64,000 bases of DNA from an uncultured Scytonema sp. GTDB taxonomy: Bacteria > Cyanobacteriota > Cyanobacteriia > Cyanobacteriales > Nostocaceae. The DNA is taken from NCBI GenBank assembly GCA_937873135.1, contig CALMVQ010000163.1:1-64000 (forward strand). Reading direction: 5' to 3'. Numbering within the stretch: position 1 is the stretch's first letter; every line of letters begins with the position of its first letter. Below, piece after piece: positions 7,412 through 14,980 of the stretch. The position numbers were made by a program, and so were the translations under genes. The notes beneath the pieces are model-generated. The model was not told the DNA's origin. It ran no database searches and worked only from the letters and a program-made list of their open reading frames with translations.

Positions 7412-9724
7412 ATGGAGCCAGGTTTAAAATTACTCATCGAACTGATACTAGAATTTGCCCCTGTCATTACAAATATCGTGCAGAAGAATATTCAAGCACG
7501 TCCAGCGACACTTCCATATCATTATCCTCAAGAAATTGGAGAATTTATCCAAGCGGAAAACAGTATTAGTTATGTAGGAGAATTTGAACGAGAGAAACAG
7601 CAACAGCAACTAGCTTATTTCTTTCATCAAACGCAATTAAAAATAGCAGCATACCAGAGAGAAACAGCACTCAAAGTACCAGAATCTCATAAAATTCTTG
7701 AGAACTGGCCTTTACGATTATCTCCTTCACAAATATTAGATACTACTAACAAGATACGCAAGCCATTAAAAGTTTTCCTTGCCTCTCCTAAAGTCAAGTT
7801 CGATAAATTTGAGCGTGAGGAAGACGAAATTTCCGAAATCGAGACAATGTTAGCTGAAGGGTTACGAGAGTTTCTCAACAAACATTACTCTCTACACAGT
7901 CTGGTTAGACCAACAGAGTTTTTAGCAGGGGCATGGGATAGTAAACGTTTCCACAGTGAATCAAGTATCAAGGCTTTGTTTGGAATTTTGAAAACAGAAC
8001 CTATTTTGATTTTAGAGTCAGAAGCTGATGGAAATTACCTGAATTTTCGCATCGGTTACTGGGGAATGGGACAAGAAAATTATTACTATCAAACAATTTA
8101 TCGACTACCTTACAGAGAAATTGTTGAGGAATCAGCAAAAAATAGAGCGTTAGAGTGGAGAAGAATTAGAAATGAACTTATAGAAATGGGAGAAGATATA
8201 GAAGAAATCAACAATCTTGGGGAAGATAACGCGCTCAATTTGGCAACGCTCGAAAAAGCTGAGAAATGGCAAAAAAAGGGAATAGATGTTAGCAAGTTAT
8301 CCTTAAAATATCAAGTCAATCGTCAGGATTTGGAAAAGCTGTGCCAAGTATTGATTACCTGTCACACTTTAGCGGCAAGTTGGATTGCAGATATTTTCCA
8401 TTTGATTCATCATGATGTACAGCCGTTACTTCCAGAGTTACTGCCGAGTTTGATCGAAGATGCCACTGATATACAATCAGTACAAAAAATAGCTACAGGA
8501 TATCAAGAAGTTTACCAAGCGCTACAAGTAGAGCGACGTTATTGGATTCCCGAGATGGCTTTGCAATTAGCTCAGAGTCTATCATACTTAAACGATCGCA
8601 CTTTGGCAGAGGAGCAGGTAGATTATTCTGTAAGAACATGGTTGCAATTGCGTCAAGTCCCACAACAACAATTAAGTCATCCGCTACAGGCGATGCGCTC
8701 GGCAGTAGGTGTAGAAGACAAGGAATATGTGGAAAAGCTTAGAGAATATTATCTAGCTGTTGGCGATCGTCAAAGTATAAGTTATGTTGAGGAGATTTTG
8801 AATGCGATCTCCAACCTCAAACATCAATGCCAACAAGGATATGCTTCCCTCCAATACACCCTAACCGGACATTCCGGCAAAGTTTCATCAATCACGATTT
8901 GTCCGGATACACAAAGTTTAGTCAGTGGATGTGCAGACAAAACTATCAAGGTATGGAATGTCAACACTGGCAAAGTGATTCGCACTCTAAGTCAGAATTC
9001 GGCAGAGGTTTCATCAGTTGCTGTGAGCCCTGATGGGAATCTTCTCGCTGTTGGCAGTTGCAACACCCCTAGAAGTAATGTCAAGGTATGGCATATTTCC
9101 ACAGGAAAATTACTTCACACTCTCCTAGGGCATCAAAAACCAGTAAACTGCGTGGCAATTAGTTCGGATGGACAAATTCTTGCCTCCGGTAGTAATAAAA
9201 TTAAGATTTGGAATTTGCACAATGGCGATCGCATCTGTACTCTTTGGCATTCATCTGTAGTTAATGCTGCTGTGATCAGCCCTGATGGGACAATGCTAAT
9301 CAGTGGCAGTAGCGACAACAAAATTCGGTTGTGGAATCCACACACTGGAGAACCATTACGCACCCTCAACGGACATTCAGGTGGGGTGAAATCAGTCGCT
9401 GTTTCTCCTGATGGGCAAATTCTGGTAAGCGGTAGTAGTGACAAAACTATTAAAATTTGGCACATAGACACAAGTAAAGTCGTGCATACATTAACAGGGC
9501 ATTCAGATGAGGTAAAATCAGTAGTCATCAGTCCTAATGGACAAATCCTTTTTAGTGCCAGTGCTGATAAAACCATAAAGATTTGGCGTTTATACACTGG
9601 AGAATTATTACAAACACTCACCGGACATCAAGAAGCGGTGAATTGTATTGCTATTAGCCCAGATAATCAATTTATAGCTAGTGGTAGTTCTGATCGCACA
9701 ATTAAAATTTGGCAAATAGCGTGA
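7412..9724 (+). CDS. WD40 repeat protein with unidentified N-terminal region
   Basis: A 770-residue protein in two halves. Residues about 490-770 form seven WD40 repeats, enough for one closed beta-propeller, with clear GH...D...WD-like cores (TLTGHSGKVSSITICPD, TIKVWNVNTGK, LVSGSSDKTIKIWHI, FIASGSSDRTIKIWQIA). The first about 490 residues are not repeats: a mostly helical, charged region containing KQQQQLAYFFHQTQLKIAAYQ, a globular part (ILILESEADGNYLNFRIGYWG) and helices leading to the propeller. Similar large WD40 proteins are frequent in filamentous cyanobacteria and are thought to be scaffolds. No kinase, protease or NB-ARC motif is visible. Confidence 0.82.
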   Translation: MEPGLKLLIELILEFAPVITNIVQKNIQARPATLPYHYPQEIGEFIQAENSISYVGEFEREKQQQQLAYFFHQTQLKIAAYQRETALKVPESHKILENWPLRLSPSQILDTTNKIRKPLKVFLASPKVKFDKFEREEDEISEIETMLAEGLREFLNKHYSLHSLVRPTEFLAGAWDSKRFHSESSIKALFGILKTEPILILESEADGNYLNFRIGYWGMGQENYYYQTIYRLPYREIVEESAKNRALEWRRIRNELIEMGEDIEEINNLGEDNALNLATLEKAEKWQKKGIDVSKLSLKYQVNRQDLEKLCQVLITCHTLAASWIADIFHLIHHDVQPLLPELLPSLIEDATDIQSVQKIATGYQEVYQALQVERRYWIPEMALQLAQSLSYLNDRTLAEEQVDYSVRTWLQLRQVPQQQLSHPLQAMRSAVGVEDKEYVEKLREYYLAVGDRQSISYVEEILNAISNLKHQCQQGYASLQYTLTGHSGKVSSITICPDTQSLVSGCADKTIKVWNVNTGKVIRTLSQNSAEVSSVAVSPDGNLLAVGSCNTPRSNVKVWHISTGKLLHTLLGHQKPVNCVAISSDGQILASGSNKIKIWNLHNGDRICTLWHSSVVNAAVISPDGTMLISGSSDNKIRLWNPHTGEPLRTLNGHSGGVKSVAVSPDGQILVSGSSDKTIKIWHIDTSKVVHTLTGHSDEVKSVVISPNGQILFSASADKTIKIWRLYTGELLQTLTGHQEAVNCIAISPDNQFIASGSSDRTIKIWQIA

Positions 9725-10167
9725 GAACTTAGTTCTTCAATAGAAAAGAGAAGTTTTTTACCTTGCGTACCTTTATCTTAACACTTGGTCATTTCCCACC
9801 ATTTAGTCAACAACCTACTACTTGACCAACCCAAAATTGCTGGGTTAAGGCAAGCAGTTCGTAAGGTAGGGGCGATCAGCCTGGATTTCATTGATCACCT
9901 ACTTTGGTTACGTCGTTAAACAAGTCGTGATTATCTTTAAACAACGATGCTCTAAGTGGATATTGAGCACCATTGTTGTTGTTGTTTTATTAAAATCTTT
10001 AGATCGAGATAATAGCAGGAACGTGTAACTCACGAGCTGAGCTTGTAATCTCTCGTCGCTGCTCAAAGTTGTAATACAACAGCCGTGAGAAAGCAGTTAT
10101 TAGAGTCGGCATCAAGATGGCATTGAGTTGGTTTTTAAGTGTGGCGAATTCAGATAAGCCTTTCTGC
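9725..10167. other. Non-coding gap with an imperfect hairpin
   Basis: No credible gene. Near 9938-9990 an imperfect inverted repeat (aacaacgatgctc ... gagcaccattgttgtt) is followed by ttttatt and could end transcription from the WD40 gene, although it lies more than 200 bp beyond its stop. The rest shows nothing recognisable. Confidence 0.4.
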
Positions 10168-10818
10168 TTATAGATGCGATCGCTTCACACCTGCCAAAAT
10201 AAAGGCGATCGCTTCTTGGGTGTGTTCCTCAATAATTTCTGGACTGAGGCGATCAATCTCTGGCGTTAGATGTTTCCAATTTTCATGAACTGTGAAGTAA
10301 AACAGACAAACACTCATGATATGGGTCAGTACCAAAAATGGTTTGAGGGGGCGAAAATATCCTTCTGTGATGCCTCGCTCTAAGATTTTGAGCAAATGTT
10401 CATGGAGGCTCAGAACGTTGCATTCCTTGAAATACGCTCCTTGATTTTGACTTGCTTCCTGAAACCACAGCATTTGACGTTGGGGATTTTGAGCTTCATT
10501 AGCAATTGCGATGCGGATAATCTGCTTAAGAGCTTCTTCGGGCGATAAACTATCAAAATTCAATTACCCAAGCATGGTCTGAACTTCATCAACCGGACGT
10601 TGTAAAACTGCCTTGTACAAGCTTTCCTTGCTCTCAAAATAGTAGTGAAGAGTTGCAGTTGTCACCTTGACGTGATTAGCGATCACACTGAGGCGCGCAC
10701 CGCTTAAGCCATGCCGTGAAAATTCGTACTCGGCGGCATCCAAAATTTGCTGCTGTGTCATCTGAGCATCTCGAACTGGGCGGACTGATTTCGCAACTCG
10801 TTTACTGGGTCGAACCAC
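10168..10818 (-). pseudogene. TetR-family regulator interrupted by one in-frame stop
   Basis: One continuous minus-strand frame encodes a TetR regulator of 216 codons plus stop, broken by a TAA at codon 85. The N-terminal part has the helix-turn-helix QQILDAAEYEFSRHGLSGAR ... VTTATLHYYFESKESLYKAV; the part after the stop (LNFDSLSPEEALKQIIRIAI ... PEIIEEHTQEAIAFILAGV) is the ligand-binding and dimerisation domain with TetR_C-like helices. The codon after TAA is TTG, so re-initiation is conceivable, but the result would be two fragments. It faces the Rieske gene across 124-136 bp and was presumably its regulator. Confidence 0.85.
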
Positions 10819-10918
10819 TGCATCTTAATTTATCGTTTGCCCTTCTATCGTACCCTAGAGGCATCTTCCATGAAGACATTTAATCTTTGAATTGACTGAA
10901 CAGTAAGGAATTGCTAAA

Positions 10919-10938
10919 CTTACTAATTAATAAGTAAG
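10919..10938. promoter_or_regulatory. Candidate TetR operator in front of the Rieske gene
   Basis: The sequence CTTACTAATTAATAAGTAAG is a 20-bp near-perfect palindrome (one mismatched pair) lying between the divergent broken tetR and the Rieske gene, 16 bp before the ATG. TetR-family proteins bind such palindromes in the shared promoter region. This is an inference from symmetry and position only. Confidence 0.55.
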
Positions 10939-10954
10939 CTATTTGTCGGTGACT

Positions 10955-11944
10955 ATGAAGCAATTACAAGGTGCACCGTGGCTGTTGGCACATCGTTCCA
11001 TGCTCCAGCCTAATCAACCCATGAAATTTTCTTTGTTAGGTAATAATTACGTTGTTTGGCAAAACAGTTACGGTGGGATTAATGCCTTACCCAACGCTTG
11101 CCCTCACATGGGTGCAATGCTATCAGAGGGCTGGTGTGTAACGAAACCCGATGGCAGTAGTGTAATTGCCTGCCCTTTTCATGCGTTGGAATTTGATGCT
11201 GAGGGTTGTACAGTCCTACCTAGTTCTCACAAACTAACTAAATCGTTGATGCAGCCGCTAGAGTTAGTTATCCAAGGAGACTTTGTTTGGACTTATGGAG
11301 GACATGAACCGAAGATATCAATTCCAAACATCATGAATGAAATTGCCGCAGATTATGAGTTTATTGGAGTTACAGGAGAACGCAGCATTCGGACTGATAT
11401 TTTGAGCTTGCTGCTGAATATGCACGACTACAACCATCAAAACGGGACGCATAGAGAATTATTTGAAATTACAGAAGTTCAGGTGAAGCAGTTCATTGAC
11501 GAAGGGTTACATTGTCATGCCTATTTGACACAACCTAGAAAACAACCGACATTTCGTAAGATGTTCAAAAATCCTGGTCAACTAGCGATGCCAAAAGTAT
11601 TAGAAGCTCATTTAGAAAACTTCTTTCCATTCATGGGATTGATGCACGGCGAGAATAAGCTGTTGAGTCTGAAAGAATGCCACTTCTATCTTCCAGAAAC
11701 AGAGCATCAATCTCGTATGTTTGTGTTGATGTACATGAAAGCACATTCTCCGATTGCACATTTAATTAAAGGCAATCTTCTGAAGTTGATTGATGTAGTC
11801 GTAGATCAAGACGCAATAGTTTTAAGTAAGATTTATGCCAATACACCAAAACGGATCAAGTTGAACAATGAAGTGGGAATGGATTGGGTACGGCGCAATT
11901 TTAAGAGTTTTCCAGCAATTACCGAACCGAATCTATCTCAGTAG
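10955..11944 (+). CDS. Rieske [2Fe-2S] domain oxygenase-like protein
   Basis: The N-terminal Rieske domain has both cluster-binding boxes, CPHMG and CPFH, about 22 residues apart, giving two Cys and two His ligands. The remaining about 230 residues resemble the catalytic part of Rieske oxygenases; an NMHDYNHQNGTH segment could supply mononuclear-iron His/Asp ligands. That arrangement suggests a terminal oxygenase component. Substrate is unknown. An ATG start is chosen; in-frame TTG (10943) and GTG (10949) lie just upstream. Neither ferredoxin nor reductase gene adjoins it. Context: divergent from a TetR remnant and next to a TetR/P450 pair, so two oxygenases may act in one pathway. Confidence 0.8.
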   Translation: MKQLQGAPWLLAHRSMLQPNQPMKFSLLGNNYVVWQNSYGGINALPNACPHMGAMLSEGWCVTKPDGSSVIACPFHALEFDAEGCTVLPSSHKLTKSLMQPLELVIQGDFVWTYGGHEPKISIPNIMNEIAADYEFIGVTGERSIRTDILSLLLNMHDYNHQNGTHRELFEITEVQVKQFIDEGLHCHAYLTQPRKQPTFRKMFKNPGQLAMPKVLEAHLENFFPFMGLMHGENKLLSLKECHFYLPETEHQSRMFVLMYMKAHSPIAHLIKGNLLKLIDVVVDQDAIVLSKIYANTPKRIKLNNEVGMDWVRRNFKSFPAITEPNLSQ

Positions 11945-11963
11945 TTGCCATTGTGTACTAGAA

Positions 11964-12551
11964 CTAAACTACTGCATTCTGGAAGACAAGATTTAAGCAA
12001 CGACGAATATGTACTTCCCAAGATTCAGTTGTAGGGGAAAAAATTAGTGTGTACAACATCACTCCACTCATAATGTCAAATACTAGATCGGGATCGATTT
12101 CAGGTTGAACTTCATTTCTTGCTTTTGCTCGTTCTAAGACAACCGCAAAAGCTTGTCGCCGAGGTTGCAAGTATTTTGTCCAGTAAATCTGAGCAAACTG
12201 AGAATTACTGGAAGCGCTACTAACAATCATAGCAACGGTTTGTCGCCCAAGCGGACTCAGAGTAATTTGTGCTGCGTTCTCGATGAGCGCATCAATGTCA
12301 TCCCATAAGTTGCCCGTATTCGGAATCAGGACTTCTTCTCGCACATTTTCGATGGCATCAACCACTAACTCTTCTTTACTGGCGTAACGTCGGTAGATGG
12401 TTGTTTTGCCAACTCCAGCACGAGCCGCAATTGCTTCAATACTCATGGCATCAAACCCAATTTCTACCAACAACGCTAGCGTTGCAAGCAACATGGCTTG
12501 GTGAGATTCAACACTGCGAGGTCTTCCCGGCTTTTTGTTGATCTTGCTCAT
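11964..12551 (-). CDS. TetR/AcrR-family transcriptional regulator
   Basis: Intact 195-residue regulator. The DNA-binding domain occupies residues about 15-65 with the typical sequence TLALLVEIGFDAMSIEAIAARAGVGKTTIYRRYASKEEL (shown in two parts: TLALLVEIGFDAMSIEAIAA and RAGVGKTTIYRRYASKEEL). The C-terminal helical domain (SPLGRQTVAMIVSSASSNSQ ... FDIMSGVMLYTLIF) should bind a ligand and dimerise. It is transcribed divergently from the P450 gene with only 59 bp between starts, and that gap holds a strong 17-bp palindrome. It most likely represses the P450 and itself. Its 3' end faces the Rieske gene's 3' end, 19 bp away. Confidence 0.9.
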   Translation of the reverse strand: MSKINKKPGRPRSVESHQAMLLATLALLVEIGFDAMSIEAIAARAGVGKTTIYRRYASKEELVVDAIENVREEVLIPNTGNLWDDIDALIENAAQITLSPLGRQTVAMIVSSASSNSQFAQIYWTKYLQPRRQAFAVVLERAKARNEVQPEIDPDLVFDIMSGVMLYTLIFSPTTESWEVHIRRCLNLVFQNAVV

Positions 12552-12567
12552 AAAAGCTATTATAGTT

Positions 12568-12584
12568 TACGAAACGGTATCGTA
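12568..12584. promoter_or_regulatory. Candidate TetR operator between tetR and the P450 gene
   Basis: TACGAAACGGTATCGTA is a 17-bp palindrome: the outer five bases on each side match exactly (TACGA/TCGTA) and the inner AC/GT also pair. It lies centrally in the 59-bp gap between the divergent starts, where it could block both promoters. Confidence 0.72.
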
Positions 12585-12610
12585 TCAAAATACGGAGCCA
12601 CCCAACATTT

Positions 12611-13981
12611 ATGAGCAGTTCTTCCACTTACCCAACACTGCCGCCAGGTCGTTTCGGTCTACCTGTCGTTGGAGAATCCATTCAGTATCTACGTGATCCA
12701 GAAGCGTTTATTGCCAAACGACAGCAGCAATACGGCAATGTCTTCAAAACTTGCCTATTTGGTCGCCCAACCATTGCTTTGATTGGGTCAGATGCAGCAC
12801 GATTTCTATTTGCCAATGATGGTCAGAAACTTGAGATAACGAACACCCCAAATTTTGAGGTGTTACTGGGCGAGAAATCCATTGGTGTTCAAATTGGTGT
12901 TGCTCACCAGGTCTTACGTCGCCAACTATTTCAAGCCTTTCAACCCAGAGCCTTAGAAAGTTATGCGACCACAATGACGGACATGACTCATTACTACTTA
13001 CACAAGTGGGAACAGATGGGAACGCTGACTTGGTATAACGAGTTAAAACAATACACACTCGATATTGCTTGTCGATTATTCATTGATGTTAGCACGACCC
13101 TGGATGAAGAACTGGCGAACGTTTATGAAACTTGGAGTAAGGGGCTATTGACGATTCCATTGCGTTTTCCAGGCAGTAAGTTCGAGCGAGCAGTACAGGC
13201 AAGGGAACAACTACTCATTCAATTTGATCAACTCATCAATCAACGTCAGCAATATCCAATAAGTAAGCAAGATGTTTTAAGTATTTTACTGATGGCAAAA
13301 GACGAAGCAGGAAATGCACTCAGCCGAGTTGAGATTAAAGACAACATTTTAGGAATGCTGATTGCGGGACATGAAACGCTAACATCAGCGCTGACTTCTC
13401 TATGTCAGCTTCTGGCTCAACATCCGACAGTACTAGAGGCGCTTCGTGCAGAACAATTACGACTGGGTAATCCCACAGTTCTCACCCAAGATACTTTGAA
13501 GCAAATGACTTACTTAGAACAGGTTCTAAAGGAGGTTTTAAGACTTGTGCCGCCTGTTGTGAGGAGTGGTTCGCGTAGAGTATTAGAAGCTTGTGAATTT
13601 AGTGGATATGCGATTCCTCCGGGTTGGGATGTCTATTATCAAATTCCTGAAACTCATCAAGATCCGCAGATCTATAAGAATCCAGAACAATTTGACCCTG
13701 ACCGCTTCTCCCCAGAAAGGGCTGAGGATCAACAAAAAATTTTCAGTCACATTCCTTTTGGTGGCAGCATCAGAGAATGCTTAGGTAAAGAGTTTGCCAG
13801 ATTGGAAATGAAGATATTTGCTGCTTTGTTAGTGCGTAGTTATCAATGGGAACTCCTGCCTAACCAAAATCTAGAACGGACTGTGTTACCTTTCTCTCGT
13901 CCTCGTGATGGATTGAAAGTGAAGTTTTGGCGATATGACGGCAAGAGCGGCGATGGCAAAAGCCAGATTTGGTGGAGATGA
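12611..13981 (+). CDS. Cytochrome P450, CYP120-like
   Basis: A 456-residue soluble P450. The I-helix oxygen-activation motif is AGHETLTSAL, the K-helix ExxR is in KEVLRLVPPV (ELVR-type EVLR), and the heme loop is FGGSIRECLG with axial Cys390. The third glycine of the usual FGGG is serine here. N-terminus (LPPGRFGLPVVGESIQYL) and the heme loop followed by KEFARLEMKIF closely follow what I recall of Synechocystis CYP120A1, a retinoid-hydroxylating enzyme, so a retinoid or apocarotenoid substrate is a reasonable guess. No transmembrane anchor. Probably controlled by the divergent TetR. The C-terminal tail (DGKSGDGKSQIWWR) looks like a short addition. Confidence 0.9.
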   Translation: MSSSSTYPTLPPGRFGLPVVGESIQYLRDPEAFIAKRQQQYGNVFKTCLFGRPTIALIGSDAARFLFANDGQKLEITNTPNFEVLLGEKSIGVQIGVAHQVLRRQLFQAFQPRALESYATTMTDMTHYYLHKWEQMGTLTWYNELKQYTLDIACRLFIDVSTTLDEELANVYETWSKGLLTIPLRFPGSKFERAVQAREQLLIQFDQLINQRQQYPISKQDVLSILLMAKDEAGNALSRVEIKDNILGMLIAGHETLTSALTSLCQLLAQHPTVLEALRAEQLRLGNPTVLTQDTLKQMTYLEQVLKEVLRLVPPVVRSGSRRVLEACEFSGYAIPPGWDVYYQIPETHQDPQIYKNPEQFDPDRFSPERAEDQQKIFSHIPFGGSIRECLGKEFARLEMKIFAALLVRSYQWELLPNQNLERTVLPFSRPRDGLKVKFWRYDGKSGDGKSQIWWR

Positions 13982-14763
13982 AACGGGTCCATTGAAAAAG
14001 AATCTATAGCTTGAAAAACACATTTTAAAGATTTTTGGTTTTGGGGTAGATCTAGGGAGCTTGTTACCAGGGGCAAGTAGTATAAAACCTCAGTTTGTGT
14101 CATTTTCTGTCCCTACTGAATCTCGTGTAGGCTTGCGAATTCCCACCGATTTCTTCCGTTTTTTTTGGCTGAATGACTTGAGATTTTGAATCAGATTTCT
14201 TTGCTTTAAAGCTTGCTCTAGTGCCCATCCTAGTTCGGTTTCCAATATTGCTGGTTTAATAACTAATTGACCATTTGGTGGGGGCTTTGGCAGAGAACAG
14301 AGTATAATCGTGTATAAAAGATTACTTATTCCTTCTGCCCTCTGCCCTCTGCCTTGCCCGAAGGGCTGGTCAAAAACATAAAAAGCTACTTGACCCATGT
14401 TTTTTCAATCATTTACGACAATTCGTCCTATTTTGAATGAAAAATTGATATTCAGATAGAGTGTCAAGCTTTTTGTCTGTATCAAGAGATACAAAATTAG
14501 ATGCGCTTACCCTGTCTCTTGCTTCGCATTTACGCTTCACTTCGTTACGTATGCCCTCCCTTACTCCTGCGCCAACGCAATGACAAACATGTTTTTGTAA
14601 AATTGGGATTTTTCAGAGACTCTTGAACCGCTACAAGATTACCTATTTTTTTGATCTTCAAACTGAGCGCTCTGAGCGTGCGGATGTTCTTTTTTACATA
14701 TATATTCTTTTGGCGAGAAGGGAGTAGTTGGTATAGATGTTTGTTGAGCAAAGTTGCTTGATT
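13982..14763. other. Long non-coding stretch with short tandem repeats
   Basis: No supported gene in about 780 bp between the P450 gene and the MITE. It contains a CTGCCCT-type heptamer tandem repeat (14332-14353), an inverted repeat around gcccgaagggc, and direct repeat-like segments near 14505-14560 (cttcgcatttacgcttcac). Open frames here on the minus strand run through these repeats and look spurious. Confidence 0.55.
14332..14353. repeat. Heptamer short tandem repeat (CTGCCCT)
   Basis: Three consecutive near-perfect copies of a seven-base unit, the class of short tandemly repeated repetitive sequence typical of non-coding DNA in filamentous cyanobacteria. Confidence 0.7.
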
Positions 14764-14891
14764 ATAGCGATTCTCAGTTGTGTCTCATAGATTCTCGCCC
14801 TCACCAGGTGCCCCTCTCCCAAACTTGGGAGAGGGGCACCTGGTGAGATCGGTGAGGGGATTATATATGTGACTTAAACGAGAAGCGCTAT
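14764..14891. mobile_element. MITE-like palindromic element, copy 1
   Basis: The ends are imperfect terminal inverted repeats: atagcgattctcagttgtg at the left matches the reverse complement of gacttaaacgagaagcgctat at the right over most positions. Inside is a perfect 48-bp palindrome (14800-14847; arms of 23 bp around two bases, beginning CTCACCAGGTGCCCC). A shorter relative is present at 40325-40432 with the same left end and the same core cccaaacttgggagaggg. No transposase is encoded, so it would have been mobilised in trans. Confidence 0.68.
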
Positions 14892-14980
14892 CTTAATTGA
14901 TGAAAAGCTGATGTCGCCGAGCAATTATTGTCAGTCTCTGCGTATTCTTATTATTAAGATATAAGCAAATTTGATATAAC

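Noticed and set aside
7345-7569. 74-codon frame at the start of the WD40 gene
   Set aside because: Out-of-frame overlap with the well-supported 770-residue protein.
9133-9621. 162-codon frame opposite the WD40 repeats
   Set aside because: Repetitive shadow of the propeller, composed of the reverse of GHSDxVxS-type codons.
14090-14398. A 102-codon minus-strand open frame
   Set aside because: It runs through the CTGCCCT tandem repeats (giving QRAEG-type sequence) and an adjacent inverted repeat, with no family resemblance. Treated as non-coding.
14545-14751. A 68-codon minus-strand open frame
   Set aside because: Basic, low-quality sequence crossing dispersed repeats. No support.
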